51,234 nucleotides of DNA, from NCBI GenBank assembly GCA_002451085.1, contig DKBE01000015.1, positions 19,904 through 71,137 of the forward strand, given 5' to 3'. Below are positions 40,384 through 50,536 of this stretch, in pieces (within the stretch, counting starts at the first letter, position 1; every line of letters begins with the position of its first letter). Source of the stretch: Proteobacteria bacterium UBA6908. GTDB lineage: Bacteria; Pseudomonadota; Gammaproteobacteria; Acidiferrobacterales; UBA6901. The position numbers and the translations under genes were made by a program. A model generated the notes under the pieces. The model did no database searches. It had not been told where the DNA came from and worked only from the letters and a program-made list of their open reading frames with translations.

Positions 40384-41361
40384 TCAGGTGCGGCGCAGGT
40401 TCAGGTTCAGGCTGTCACGCAGCGCCGAGAAATCCCCGGTGCAGAGAGTGAGTGTTGGCAGATTGTTGCTATCAGCCACAAAGGCGTAACCGCAGCGGCA
40501 GCGCGTAGTATTGTTCGGGACACTTGATGTGCAGTTTGGGCAGCATTTCTCGTCAAGCGCCTTGATATTGGAGATGGCCTGTTGGGCGCGAGCCGATTGT
40601 TCCGCACGGAAAGCCGGCGGCGGAACGGATCCCGTATTCGATTTGGTTTCAGGCTCTTCCTGAGGCGCCATCTGCGCAAAACGGTCTGCACGCTCACGAG
40701 CTTTTGCCTGCTTGATGGATTCGAGAACGGATGCTGCCCGTGCGGCACTGATCAGGGGCGAAGTCGGTATGCTGTCCGGTTTTGTAACTGGCTTCCTGAC
40801 AGGTTCCGCTTCAATGACCGGGCTGACGACTGCGACGGGTGGCATGGAGGGCGGGGCAGCTACCGGTTTATCTGCGGTGACGGATGCGCTGATGGATACC
40901 ATGGAAGCGGGGGCGGGCTTGATTTCCTGATCTACAGCGATGGGTTGTGGCTTAGCCGCTACGGGTGCCGCTACCGGCAGACTGGGAATCGGCTCCGGCC
41001 GCTTGGGCAGTGCTGCCTGCAGTGCACGGATCTTGGCGCGCTGTTCGTTGAGGTCCGCCTCCAGTGACTTGGCCACTTCCTGGGCCAGTTCAGCGTCAGC
41101 CGCCTTTCTGGTGTCATCCGGAAGAAGTGCGAACTCTGACAAGGCGGTACGTGCTGCTTCGTGGGCTTGCGCTGACCGTGCGGCGAGATAATTCTCGTAA
41201 AGTTCTTCGTCGCGCAAGGTTGCTTCCAGCGAATTGTCCGAACTACCCTCACCCTGATGAGAAGCAAAGGCATATCCGCACTCGCAGCACTCGGTTGTCA
41301 CCGATATGATGGAGGCGCACGCCGGGCAGATTTTCTGGAAGATGCTATGGGCCACACTCAT
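40384..41361 (-). CDS. Protein with a zinc ribbon at each end and a Pro/Ala-rich linker
   Basis: A 325-residue protein. The N-terminal ribbon is ICPACASIISVTTECCECGY (about 11-30). The C-terminal ribbon is CCPNCTSSVPNN followed by TRCRCGYAF (about 275-300). Both end in Cys-Gly-Tyr-Ala-Phe, so they look like copies of one module of the UPF0547 kind. Between them are a charged helix (about 45-118, LRDEELYENYLAARSAQAHE and on) and a long low-complexity linker rich in Pro, Ala and Val (about 120-205). A second helix follows (LESIKQAKARERADRFAQM). No membrane part or signal is seen. I do not recognise a function. It is separated by 226 bases from the divergent methyltransferase gene. Confidence 0.75.
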   Translation of the reverse strand: MSVAHSIFQKICPACASIISVTTECCECGYAFASHQGEGSSDNSLEATLRDEELYENYLAARSAQAHEAARTALSEFALLPDDTRKAADAELAQEVAKSLEADLNEQRAKIRALQAALPKRPEPIPSLPVAAPVAAKPQPIAVDQEIKPAPASMVSISASVTADKPVAAPPSMPPVAVVSPVIEAEPVRKPVTKPDSIPTSPLISAARAASVLESIKQAKARERADRFAQMAPQEEPETKSNTGSVPPPAFRAEQSARAQQAISNIKALDEKCCPNCTSSVPNNTTRCRCGYAFVADSNNLPTLTLCTGDFSALRDSLNLNLRRT

Positions 41362-41587
41362 GGCAAGTCGTTGATAATCCTAGGCTGTAGTGTCAAGCTG
41401 TGCTGATGGGTAAGTATCGATGCAAACTGCGGAAAGCATAGCAGGAGGCAGCCCAACACGCATTCGCTAACGATATTTGGACTCACATCCCCGATAGACG
41501 GTTTTCACTGAATTTTTGGATATCGATGTGTCACAGCGCAGCAAAAATTTTAATAAATAAATACACTACAATGGGTTACATAAAGAA

Positions 41588-42403
41588 TTGAGTAAATTAC
41601 CTGAATATTTAGCTCCCGAATCAGGTCTTCAGGTATTCGGAAGCCAGAGTGATCGAGAAGCCACGCGCTTTCTGGCCTTTTGTGCCGATCGGCTACTTCA
41701 TCTGCTGCGGCCATTGCCGGGTGAACGGCTTCTGGACGTCTCTGCCGGTAACGGCATATTCACAGTTGCCGCCGCCCAAGCCATGCAGCCATCCGGTCGC
41801 ATCACGGCGATAGATTTGTCAGAGCAGTTGCTGACAGGTCTTGAAGCGAAGATCCGCCAGTTCGGGATCGACAACGTCGATGTACATCGCATGGATGGCG
41901 CTCATACCGATTTCAGGCGTGGGTATTTTCACCATGTGGTTTGCTCGCTCGGCCTGCACCGTTTTCCGGATTTGTCACAGGCTTTTCGGGAGTGGCACCG
42001 GGTGTTGCGCCCGCATGGCCGCCTGGCCTGTGCCAGCTTCCGGATGGAGGCGTTCCAGCCGCAGTTGGGCATGCTGGCGCAAAGACTGGCCAGCATCGGT
42101 CACAAGGTTGAAATTCCCTGGCGACAGACGAGCGACATCCCGATGCTTGAATCGATAATCATCGAGTCCGGCTATTCAGATGTAACGTTTCAGGAAGCGC
42201 AACTGGGTTACCATCTACCGTCCCCGGAACAGTGGTGGGAGGTCATCGAGAACAGCCCGCTGCAGGTATGGCTGCAACCACTGTCCTTCGCGGATCGCAG
42301 CCAGCTCAGGACCGGGCACCTGGCCGAAGTGGCAGAAATACAGGGTGACAAAGGGCTGTGGCTGAGCGTACCGGTGCTGCTGGTGCTGGCCCGGAAACGC
42401 TGA
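41588..42403 (+). CDS. SAM-dependent methyltransferase (UbiE-like, class I)
   Basis: A 271-residue methyltransferase. Motif I is RLLDVSAGNGIFTVAAAQAM, the acidic end of strand 2 is ITAIDLSEQL, then VHRMDGAHTDF, and motif III-like FREWHRVLRPHGRLACASF. The C-terminal third (QWWEVIENSPLQVWLQPLSF) covers the substrate site. The family includes enzymes for quinones, tetrapyrroles and many small molecules; the substrate is open. The start is TTG at 41588, because no ATG or GTG is available upstream in frame, and the ribosome binding site is weak. The upstream 90 bases are unusually AT-rich (GCAAAAATTTTAATAAATAA) and include TACAAT as a possible -10. Confidence 0.8.
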   Translation: MSKLPEYLAPESGLQVFGSQSDREATRFLAFCADRLLHLLRPLPGERLLDVSAGNGIFTVAAAQAMQPSGRITAIDLSEQLLTGLEAKIRQFGIDNVDVHRMDGAHTDFRRGYFHHVVCSLGLHRFPDLSQAFREWHRVLRPHGRLACASFRMEAFQPQLGMLAQRLASIGHKVEIPWRQTSDIPMLESIIIESGYSDVTFQEAQLGYHLPSPEQWWEVIENSPLQVWLQPLSFADRSQLRTGHLAEVAEIQGDKGLWLSVPVLLVLARKR

Positions 42404-42440
42404 GGCTGCATCGTGCCTGCGTTCCCAGTTCGGTGACTCC

Positions 42441-43637
42441 TTAGCGTTGTCGGGATCGCAGGAGGGGTTGATAGCGTTTCAGATTGGCCCGCAACGTGAC
42501 TCTCAACGAGTGCCAGGGATCACGCCAGGCAAGACCTGGTTGCATCAGCCCATGGCACAGTTTCAGCAGTCCGGATATGTCATCAAGGTGGACAATCTCC
42601 GGAGCGGGCCCTCCTGTACGGCTGTTCTTGCCGGGTTTGGATCTGGAACCAGACTGATCCATTTGTTCGTTATGGTAGTTGCCCAGCGGGATTGAAATCC
42701 CAATAGCTGGTAATCGCCAGGCGGTGGCGGCCGTGGCTTCGCAGGTGCCGCCATCCATCACGCGCCGCTGATGTTGTCCAGGCAAGAGTTGTTCAGCCAC
42801 ATGCGTTAGCACGCGCAGGGCATCCGGATTGAACACCGTTCTTCTGTCGCCGAGGCGGATAACCGGGCCGCGCCCGATCACGGCATTCGGTAGGGCGCGC
42901 GAAGTTTCCAGACTCACGGCGATAACCGGCCGTCGTGCAGTGCGGAGCCAGTCGAGCTGCAGGTGCGCGACGGCCCCAACAAACCCAACTTCCTCACCTC
43001 TCGTCAGCAGACCAAGAAACGGCACATTCCGGCGCGGGCGTCTGGTGAAAAGCTGGATAGCCGTATCGACAATGGCGAATACCCCGACGAGGTCGTCGGC
43101 AGCCTTGGTATAGAGGCGTTTCCCGGAGCGCCAGACGGGGGCACGAAATTGGAAACCACCAAAGTACTGCGTGGCCGGACCGAGGTCGGCTAATGGCCTG
43201 TCGAGCCGCAATACCGCGCGGTCAAGGGCATGAGCGGAGTCCAGCAGCTCCGGATGTTCCAGTATGCCGGCTCCAGTCACGCCGGCCGCATTGGCCAGCC
43301 ACAACCGGCTGCCGCGCAGGTATTTGGTCGGCGAGCCCCCGTACCATTTCACGAGCAGGCGCAGGGGAGACAGCCACTGTATGCCATGGAAACCGGGATG
43401 ATCCATGTGGGCAATGAACAGTCGTACCGGCTCCTGACTTGGCTGCCGGATCAATCGGCGATATTCCGGCGGGGAAGCACAACCCACAACGAGGTTGCCG
43501 ACCGGATCCAAAAAGTAGGGTATCTGCCGACGCTCAAAGAGCGATTGCACAAAATCCATTACCGCCGCTTCCCGAAACGGTGCCGTCGGCAGCGTCAGAA
43601 TCTGGTGCAGCATTTTTTCTTGACGGCTGTTCATCAC
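42441..43637 (-). CDS. M42-type (M28/M42 clan) metallopeptidase
   Basis: A 398-residue dinuclear zinc aminopeptidase-like protein. Visible metal and catalytic residues are His-Met-Asp in FIAHMDHPGFHG, Asp in YTKAADDLVGVFA, the Glu-Glu pair in LLTRGEEVGFVGA, the acidic residue in AVSLETS, and the last histidine in PLGNYHNEQMD. The order and spacing fit the MH clan. The insertion between the first and second metal blocks is the dimerisation/lid domain of M42 enzymes (LLVKWYGGSPTKYLRG and on). No signal peptide is seen, so it is cytosolic. It converges with the methyltransferase gene. Confidence 0.82.
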   Translation of the reverse strand: MMNSRQEKMLHQILTLPTAPFREAAVMDFVQSLFERRQIPYFLDPVGNLVVGCASPPEYRRLIRQPSQEPVRLFIAHMDHPGFHGIQWLSPLRLLVKWYGGSPTKYLRGSRLWLANAAGVTGAGILEHPELLDSAHALDRAVLRLDRPLADLGPATQYFGGFQFRAPVWRSGKRLYTKAADDLVGVFAIVDTAIQLFTRRPRRNVPFLGLLTRGEEVGFVGAVAHLQLDWLRTARRPVIAVSLETSRALPNAVIGRGPVIRLGDRRTVFNPDALRVLTHVAEQLLPGQHQRRVMDGGTCEATAATAWRLPAIGISIPLGNYHNEQMDQSGSRSKPGKNSRTGGPAPEIVHLDDISGLLKLCHGLMQPGLAWRDPWHSLRVTLRANLKRYQPLLRSRQR

Positions 43638-43715
43638 CGCAAACTATATCGGCTAATCACCGTCACCGACAGGCTTGCCTGTGCAGCCTGGTGGATGTCT
43701 GGCATCCGATTATCT

Positions 43716-43731
43716 TGCAATCCGGATTGCA
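43716..43731. promoter_or_regulatory. Perfect 16-base palindrome upstream of the PilZ gene
   Basis: TGCAATCCGGATTGCA is its own reverse complement. It lies in the 138-base gap between the divergent peptidase and PilZ genes, 45 bases before the PilZ ATG. It could be an operator for a dimeric regulator. One such palindrome is expected by chance in a sequence of this length. Confidence 0.35.
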
Positions 43732-43775
43732 CCGCAGGTACAGTGGGTCAGGACGATTCACGCACGGGGAACGGC

Positions 43776-44111
43776 ATGAATACCTCTTCTTTCCAGGCAG
43801 ACCGACGCACCAGCCGACGCATGCCCGTGACGGTTAACGCGGTGTTGTACTACAACAGCCTGATGTTGCCCGGCTGTGAAATCCGCGATCTCAGTCCGGA
43901 TGGAGCCTTTATACTCACGGATGGTCAGTTTCTTCCCGATCAGGCGCAGATCGACGTGGCGCTTCCTCAGTTCTCGCCCAAGGGGCTTCCCGGCCGAATA
44001 CCAGCGCAGGTCATTCGAAGCACCGGTGAGGGTGTTGGTGTACGCCTATTGCCGGGCAGCCCGGCGATCATGCGCAGCCTGGTCGAGATGTTCTACAGTT
44101 TGCCAGCCTAG
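43776..44111 (+). CDS. PilZ-domain protein (cyclic di-GMP receptor)
   Basis: A 111-residue single-domain protein. The c-di-GMP binding signature is complete: the arginine cluster DRRTSRRMPV (Arg10-Arg15) and, after strand 2, IRDLSPDGAFI, which is (D/N)xSxxG with Asp38, Ser40 and Gly43. The rest is a six-strand barrel (DQAQIDVALPQF, GVGVRLLPG) and a C-terminal helix. The ATG at 43776 has GGGGAA about 6 bases upstream; the frame is open much further, but that part is antisense to the peptidase gene. The stop codon lies inside CTAG, which also contains the stop of the convergent secretin-like gene. Confidence 0.9.
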   Translation: MNTSSFQADRRTSRRMPVTVNAVLYYNSLMLPGCEIRDLSPDGAFILTDGQFLPDQAQIDVALPQFSPKGLPGRIPAQVIRSTGEGVGVRLLPGSPAIMRSLVEMFYSLPA

Positions 44112-45022
44112 AGCGGGTCAATCCGTACCATCAACCGACTGTCTTCGGCCGTACGCTGATCGCGCGACGCCAGTATCTGCCGATTGACGTCATTGCTGTG
44201 TTCGACTAAACCGCCAAGGTCCACCCACTCCCCCGGCCTGACGACGATTTCGGTTTGCAGTTCCATGAACTGGATTACCCGGTTCCCCTGGTCTGTGCGA
44301 AATACCAGGCGAGGATTGATTCTCAGGTGTATGCGATCGCCCTGCATGCGCGGCCAAACATCAAATCCGGTGGAGACGTCGTACACGTGAGCCGTGTCCA
44401 CGGCCGCGAGGCGTTGTCCGGCCAGATGAAGATATGGCTGGACCTGTGGAAGCGATTCGCCCACCCGTAGCGTGGCGTATCCTCCATCGTGCACCAGTAA
44501 AGACAGATCAGAGCGACTCCGGCTCGTTGAAGTCGTCCGATTGGTTCGGAGGGTCACATGGCCATGCTCGCCGTTCCTTCGAATCGTGGCATCTCCAGGA
44601 TTGGCTCGTGACTCGTTGTTGATGACGATACGTGTCTGATCTTTTTGCCACACACCGCTGACCCCTTGCTGCTGATCGGTCATGTCGCGATTTACCCCCT
44701 GGCGCACGCTGATGCGCAGATTGCGGCGCGCCGTGTCCATTTGCGCTATCAGATTTTTCAGGTGTGACTGACGCTGGGGCGAGGCTTGAAGAATGAGGCG
44801 GGTATCGTAGGCGGTGATACGTTCTCCAGACTCAAGGTGGGGTTGCAGCGCGGTGATAAGCTCATCGGGCAGACGATGTTTCAGCGGAATTACCGTGATG
44901 CCGGACTCTGCCAGCGAGTTCAATGGATGGATCGTCGCCAGCAGCAGTAGCATGAGGCCGGCGGCTGGGATGATCCGGACCGGCTGAACAACTCGGCAAA
45001 GAAACTTAGAAACGCCGCGCAT
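44108..45022 (-). CDS. Short secretin-like protein (type II/III secretion or PilQ-related)
   Basis: A 304-residue exported protein. A long N-region precedes the hydrophobic core IIPAAGLMLLLLATIHPL, with cleavage near LAES. The next part (TVIPLKHRLPDELITALQPH, then LILQASPQRQSHLKNLIAQM) is an N1-like secretin ring domain. The C-terminal part has beta-strands ending VVRPGEWVDLGGLVEH, like the conserved GGL segment of secretins, and then SRLMVRIDPL. It is far shorter than PilQ or GspD and lacks the usual transmembrane gate block. The ATG at 45022 overlaps the NlpC/P60 gene by 17 bases. It may be a secretin relative that forms a ring without a full channel. Confidence 0.7.
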   Translation of the reverse strand: MRGVSKFLCRVVQPVRIIPAAGLMLLLLATIHPLNSLAESGITVIPLKHRLPDELITALQPHLESGERITAYDTRLILQASPQRQSHLKNLIAQMDTARRNLRISVRQGVNRDMTDQQQGVSGVWQKDQTRIVINNESRANPGDATIRRNGEHGHVTLRTNRTTSTSRSRSDLSLLVHDGGYATLRVGESLPQVQPYLHLAGQRLAAVDTAHVYDVSTGFDVWPRMQGDRIHLRINPRLVFRTDQGNRVIQFMELQTEIVVRPGEWVDLGGLVEHSNDVNRQILASRDQRTAEDSRLMVRIDPL

Positions 45023-45482
45023 CCACCAGATGCTTCTGCCAGAACGGGTCGTTGAGCGAATCGATCCGAACGCGCTTGCCACTCGATGGTGCGTGGACAA
45101 ACCGATCGCGCCCCAGATAGATCCCGACATGCGATGATCGTTTGCCTTCCTGATCGAAAAACAACAGATCGCCACGCCCCAGCCGGGACAATGAGACTTT
45201 GCGGCTGGAAGCACGCTGCGATTGGGTGCTGCGCGGAACTTCCAGTCCGGCGCGTTGATAGCTGAAGTACACCAGGCCGCTGCAGTCAAATCCCTGTGGT
45301 GAGCGGCCACCGTACCGATACGGTTTCCCGACCATCGACGCGGCAATATCGGAGGCCTGCACGGCGGAACGACGGCTCGGTGTATCTGTCACCGGGTCGC
45401 TGGCGCAGCCGGCCGTGAGCGTGGCCGCCACGAGCAGGACCGGCGTCCAGCTCCGCATCAGCGTACAAGCCTGACTGATCAC
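45006..45482 (-). CDS. NlpC/P60 endopeptidase lipoprotein
   Basis: A 158-residue predicted lipoprotein with signal and lipobox LTAGC (Cys26; an ATG at codon 9 is an alternative start). The NlpC/P60 catalytic residues are all present: Cys67 in GFDCSGLVYFSYQRAG, His118 in SSHVGIYLG and His130 in FVHAPSSGKRV. The enzyme would cut the peptide stems of peptidoglycan, usually between D-Glu and DAP, from the periplasmic face of a membrane. The start overlaps the previous gene by 4 bases and the end overlaps the secretin-like gene by 17. Local wall cutting fits making room for an envelope-spanning complex. Confidence 0.9.
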   Translation of the reverse strand: MISQACTLMRSWTPVLLVAATLTAGCASDPVTDTPSRRSAVQASDIAASMVGKPYRYGGRSPQGFDCSGLVYFSYQRAGLEVPRSTQSQRASSRKVSLSRLGRGDLLFFDQEGKRSSHVGIYLGRDRFVHAPSSGKRVRIDSLNDPFWQKHLVDARRF

Positions 45483-45988
45483 AGACGAAAGCCGTGTAGC
45501 CCGGCGATGGGATCGGATGAATCCCAGATCTGCTCGAACCGCTGCACATGGGGCGCTGCGACTCGTGGTGCCGCCAAATCCAGGGTGGCATCCACAAGAC
45601 GGATATCCGTTTGCAAAAGACAGCTGTCGCGGTCGGCCAGAACAAACATTTCGGCAAGCCCGCGGTGTGCATCGCCCAACCGCCGGATATGCAGCAGATC
45701 GGAGTATCGGCGCGTCAGTTCCACCAGGCGTGGACAGTACGCCAGCATCTGTTCAGTGTCCTCGATGACGATACGGGCACGGTTGCGGGGATGGCGAGCC
45801 AGAAAATGCCCAATGGCTTCTCCCATGGCAGCGCTGTTCCAGATGCTGATTTCAAGCGCAGGCGTAGCAACGGCAAGCTCGTGACGTGCCGCTTTGACCA
45901 GTTCCAGATGCGCTTCTCGCAGCGACTCACGGTTCTGGAGGTGGCGATGTTCCGGGGTGGTTGGATTGAGAATATGCCGTTCATTCAT
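45479..45988 (-). CDS. DUF7931-like / PLD-fold-like cytosolic protein
   Basis: A 169-residue protein without signal or membrane segments. The middle reads VKAARHELAVATPALEISIW (a PLD-like strand-helix), ARIVIEDTEQMLAYCPRLVE and LHIRRLGDAHRGLAEMFVLA, then DRDSCLLQTDIRLVDATLDL. This resembles one half of a phospholipase-D fold without the HxKxxxxD residues, so catalysis is doubtful. Related short proteins are known in gammaproteobacteria without a function. It is the first gene of the overlapping trio that ends with the secretin-like gene. Confidence 0.65.
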   Translation of the reverse strand: MNERHILNPTTPEHRHLQNRESLREAHLELVKAARHELAVATPALEISIWNSAAMGEAIGHFLARHPRNRARIVIEDTEQMLAYCPRLVELTRRYSDLLHIRRLGDAHRGLAEMFVLADRDSCLLQTDIRLVDATLDLAAPRVAAPHVQRFEQIWDSSDPIAGLHGFRL

Positions 45989-46053
45989 CGTGTTGGGCCT
46001 GAAATCGGCGAAATCCTGACTAACCAGCTAGACTTATTGGTGGTAGTAGTGAA

Positions 46054-46081
46054 AGTATAGCCTTGTTCCACCCAAGACCAA
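46054..46081 (-). promoter_or_regulatory. Candidate promoter of the PLD-like/NlpC/secretin-like operon
   Basis: On the minus strand TTGGTC (46081-46076) and TATACT (46059-46054) are 16 bases apart. Transcription would begin near 46047, about 60 bases before the ATG at 45988. The site touches the ribosome binding site of the divergent membrane-protein gene. Confidence 0.4.
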
Positions 46082-46092
46082 GGAGGTGCTGC

Positions 46093-46527
46093 ATGGAATC
46101 CATCATCCGCTTCACGCTGTTGCTGGCTGCTGCGCTTTACATGAGTTGGGGTTTGGCGCTGGTGCTGGCGCCGGAAATGAGTCACGCCATCATCAGTTAC
46201 GGACCGTATGACCCCACTACCACAGCCATGTTCGGCGCCGCCATGATCGGCATGATGATCATGTTCGTCATCGCTGCCTATGACCCAGAACGGGAGATCG
46301 TCCGAGCCCTCGCGGCGGGTCTGGTGGTAGTTGGGTTTACCGCGGCGTATCTGATCTTTATTGCCAAGGCCATGCCGTTGCGGCCGCTTACGGTGATCAG
46401 CCTTGTGGTTGATCTGGCCGCCTGCGCCACACTGTTTCTGATGGAGGCCCGTCTGGACCTGCGCAAGCAGAAGCCCAAAGTCCGTCGCGGCAGTACCGGG
46501 GCGCGTCGCCGACCAGCCCGTGCCTGA
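46093..46527 (+). CDS. Small four-helix membrane protein, unknown function
   Basis: A 144-residue inner-membrane protein with four hydrophobic segments: FTLLLAAALYMSWGLALVLA, FGAAMIGMMIMFVIAAY, ALAAGLVVVGFTAAYLIF and VISLVVDLAACATLFLM. A basic C-terminal tail follows (KQKPKVRRGSTGARRRPARA). The ATG at 46093 has a near-perfect AGGAGGTG 6 bases upstream. An in-frame extension upstream is not protein-like. I do not recognise a family; DUF-type four-helix proteins of this size are common. It diverges from the PLD-like/NlpC operon and ends at a strong terminator. Confidence 0.8.
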   Translation: MESIIRFTLLLAAALYMSWGLALVLAPEMSHAIISYGPYDPTTTAMFGAAMIGMMIMFVIAAYDPEREIVRALAAGLVVVGFTAAYLIFIAKAMPLRPLTVISLVVDLAACATLFLMEARLDLRKQKPKVRRGSTGARRRPARA

Positions 46528-46543
46528 AGCCTGATTGCAGAGC

Positions 46544-49094
<2,551 letters not shown>

Positions 49095-49096
49095 GG

Positions 49097-49558
49097 TCAG
49101 GGCGCCGGTACGGGCGCGTACTCCTTGAGCAGGTCGAGCGGGTAGCAGGTGCCGGCCAGATAGTCGTCGAGGCACCGTCCGACTTGCGGGCTGCGGTGAC
49201 GCATGTGTTCGGCACGGATTTCATCCGGCGTCAGCCACAGGGCGCGCAGGCAGCCGTGATCGAGTGCGCGTCCCGTTTCTTCATGCAATGCGCGGGCAAT
49301 AAAGGCAAAGCGCAGGTAGGTGATGGGCTTGGACGGATGTAGCCAGCGATACACGCCCAGCAGGGCGGTGGGTTCGATATGCCAGGCGGTTTCTTCGAGT
49401 GTTTCGCGAATGACCGCGTCGATCAGTGTTTCGCCTTCATCGAGATGGCCGGCGGGTTGGTTGAGCACGACCGCGCCGTCGGCTTCCTCCTCGACCAGCA
49501 GGAATTTTCCGTCGCACTCGACGATCGCCGCCACCACCACGTTCGGTTTCCAGATCAT
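49097..49558 (-). CDS. nudJ: NUDIX phosphatase NudJ
   Basis: A 153-residue NUDIX hydrolase. The NUDIX box [20 protein letters not shown], followed by TAW, fits Gx5Ex7REUxEExGU, with a small departure after the last two Glu. NudJ (YmfB) relatives remove phosphate from nucleoside tri- and diphosphates and from HMP-PP. The start at 49558 ([14 protein letters not shown]) matches the family opening (E. coli MFKPHVTVA). The first 122 bases also encode, in another frame, the end of the upstream rluE gene. It is followed after 2 bases by mnmA, the same order as in E. coli. Confidence 0.92.
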   Translation of the reverse strand: MIWKPNVVVAAIVECDGKFLLVEEEADGAVVLNQPAGHLDEGETLIDAVIRETLEETAWHIEPTALLGVYRWLHPSKPITYLRFAFIARALHEETGRALDHGCLRALWLTPDEIRAEHMRHRSPQVGRCLDDYLAGTCYPLDLLKEYAPVPAP

Positions 49559-50108
49559 AAGTCGATTGTATCAGTGCCGAATCGGCTTCGCGCCACTCAC
49601 CAGGCAATAGCCCATTGATTCGGTAGGGGCCGACGGCGATCCGCACGAGCCGCAGGGTGGGATAGCCCACAGCGGCCGTCATGCGCCGTACCTGGCGATT
49701 GCGGCCTTCGGTGATAGTTAGCTCAACCCAGCAGGTGGGAATATGAAGGCGAAAGCGCACCGGGGGATCGCGAGGCCACAGCACCGGTTCGGGAATGACG
49801 CGCACCTGCGCCGGTCGGGTGTGCCCGTCATTGAGGTTCACGCCGTGCCGCAACCGGTCAAGCGCTTCCTCAGTGGGCGTGCCTTCCACCTGCACCCAAT
49901 AGGTCTTGGGCAGTTTGTGTTTCGGATCGGCGATACGGGCCTGCAGAACACCATCGTCGGTCAGCAGCAACAGCCCCTCGCTATCGTAGTCGAGCCGGCC
50001 AGCGGCGCGCACATTGGGCAGCACAAGGAAATTGGCGAGTGACGGCCGGCCTTCCCGATCGGTGAACTGACTCAGTACCCGGAACGGCTTGTTGAAAGCA
50101 AGCAACAT
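49437..50108 (-). CDS. rluE: 23S rRNA pseudouridine(2457) synthase RluE-like, with overlapping Arg/Gly tail
   Basis: A 223-residue RsuA/RluE-family pseudouridine synthase. It opens [16 protein letters not shown] without an S4 domain. The catalytic Asp is in AAGRLDYDSEGLLLLTDDG, KTYWVQVEG follows, and the RNA-site block is ITEGRNRQVRRMTAAVGYPT. The fold is complete at about GLLPGEWREADSALIQ. The frame then runs on for about 40 residues ([20 protein letters not shown] and on) that overlap nudJ by 122 bases. E. coli RluE has 217 residues, so the total length is not extreme. The ATG overlaps the cupin stop by one base (TAATG). It sits immediately upstream of nudJ, as in E. coli. Confidence 0.9.
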   Translation of the reverse strand: MLLAFNKPFRVLSQFTDREGRPSLANFLVLPNVRAAGRLDYDSEGLLLLTDDGVLQARIADPKHKLPKTYWVQVEGTPTEEALDRLRHGVNLNDGHTRPAQVRVIPEPVLWPRDPPVRFRLHIPTCWVELTITEGRNRQVRRMTAAVGYPTLRLVRIAVGPYRINGLLPGEWREADSALIQSTYDLETERGGGGDRRVRRKIPAGRGGSRRRGRAQPTRRPSR

Positions 50109-50464
50109 TAGAGCACTTCGGTGTCATGGTGTGCATACGGTGGCGTGCAGCAGCACAGGATCCGGAGCGGTTCGTTGCCGGAATTCGCTATACAGTGCGG
50201 CGTGCCCGGCGCAATGCAGACTGTGTCTCCCGGGCCGACCATGAAGCTTTCGTCGCCCAGCGTCATCAAGCCATGGCCGGCGGTAATGTGGTACAGCTCT
50301 TCACTGGCGTGATGCCGGTGCAGGCGGGTCTTGGTTCCAGGCCCCACGATGGCTTCGGCCAGACTCTGATGCCGTACTAAATGCTGATCCGGGTGCATCA
50401 GTTCGCGGATTTCCGATCCATCCTTGGTCGGGTATGGGGTGACATCGCGGTAGGAGGTTTTCAT
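50108..50464 (-). CDS. Single-domain cupin protein
   Basis: A 118-residue cupin. Motif 1 is [20 protein letters not shown] with metal-binding His, His, Glu and His, and motif 2 is [20 protein letters not shown] with the last His. Such small cupins bind a metal and often act as isomerases or dioxygenases, or as ligand sensors; the substrate is unknown. The C-terminal [15 protein letters not shown], with three cysteines in a row, is unusual. The start at 50464 is 72 bases from the divergent icd gene. The stop overlaps the rluE start (TAATG), so the operon is cupin, rluE, nudJ, mnmA, purB. Confidence 0.88.
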   Translation of the reverse strand: MKTSYRDVTPYPTKDGSEIRELMHPDQHLVRHQSLAEAIVGPGTKTRLHRHHASEELYHITAGHGLMTLGDESFMVGPGDTVCIAPGTPHCIANSGNEPLRILCCCTPPYAHHDTEVL

Positions 50465-50495
50465 GCCGCCAGATTATCAGGAGCACGGTGCACGG

Positions 50496-50504
50496 TGATA
50501 GAAT
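50496..50504 (+). promoter_or_regulatory. Candidate extended -10 promoter of icd
   Basis: TGATAGAAT is TG, one base, then TAGAAT, an extended -10 element that needs no good -35. Transcription would start near 50511, 26 bases before the ATG at 50537. Confidence 0.45.
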
Positions 50505-50536
50505 CCGCGGCCGAATTCGTTACTCCCGGAGCTGCC

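Noticed and set aside
41415..41528. TATCGATG occurring twice upstream of the methyltransferase gene
   Set aside because: An 8-base repeat 106 bases apart is too short to separate from chance, and only one copy is near a possible promoter.
45023..45346. N-terminal extension of the secretin-like frame
   Set aside because: It is NlpC/P60 gene sequence in another frame; the signal peptide begins at 45022.
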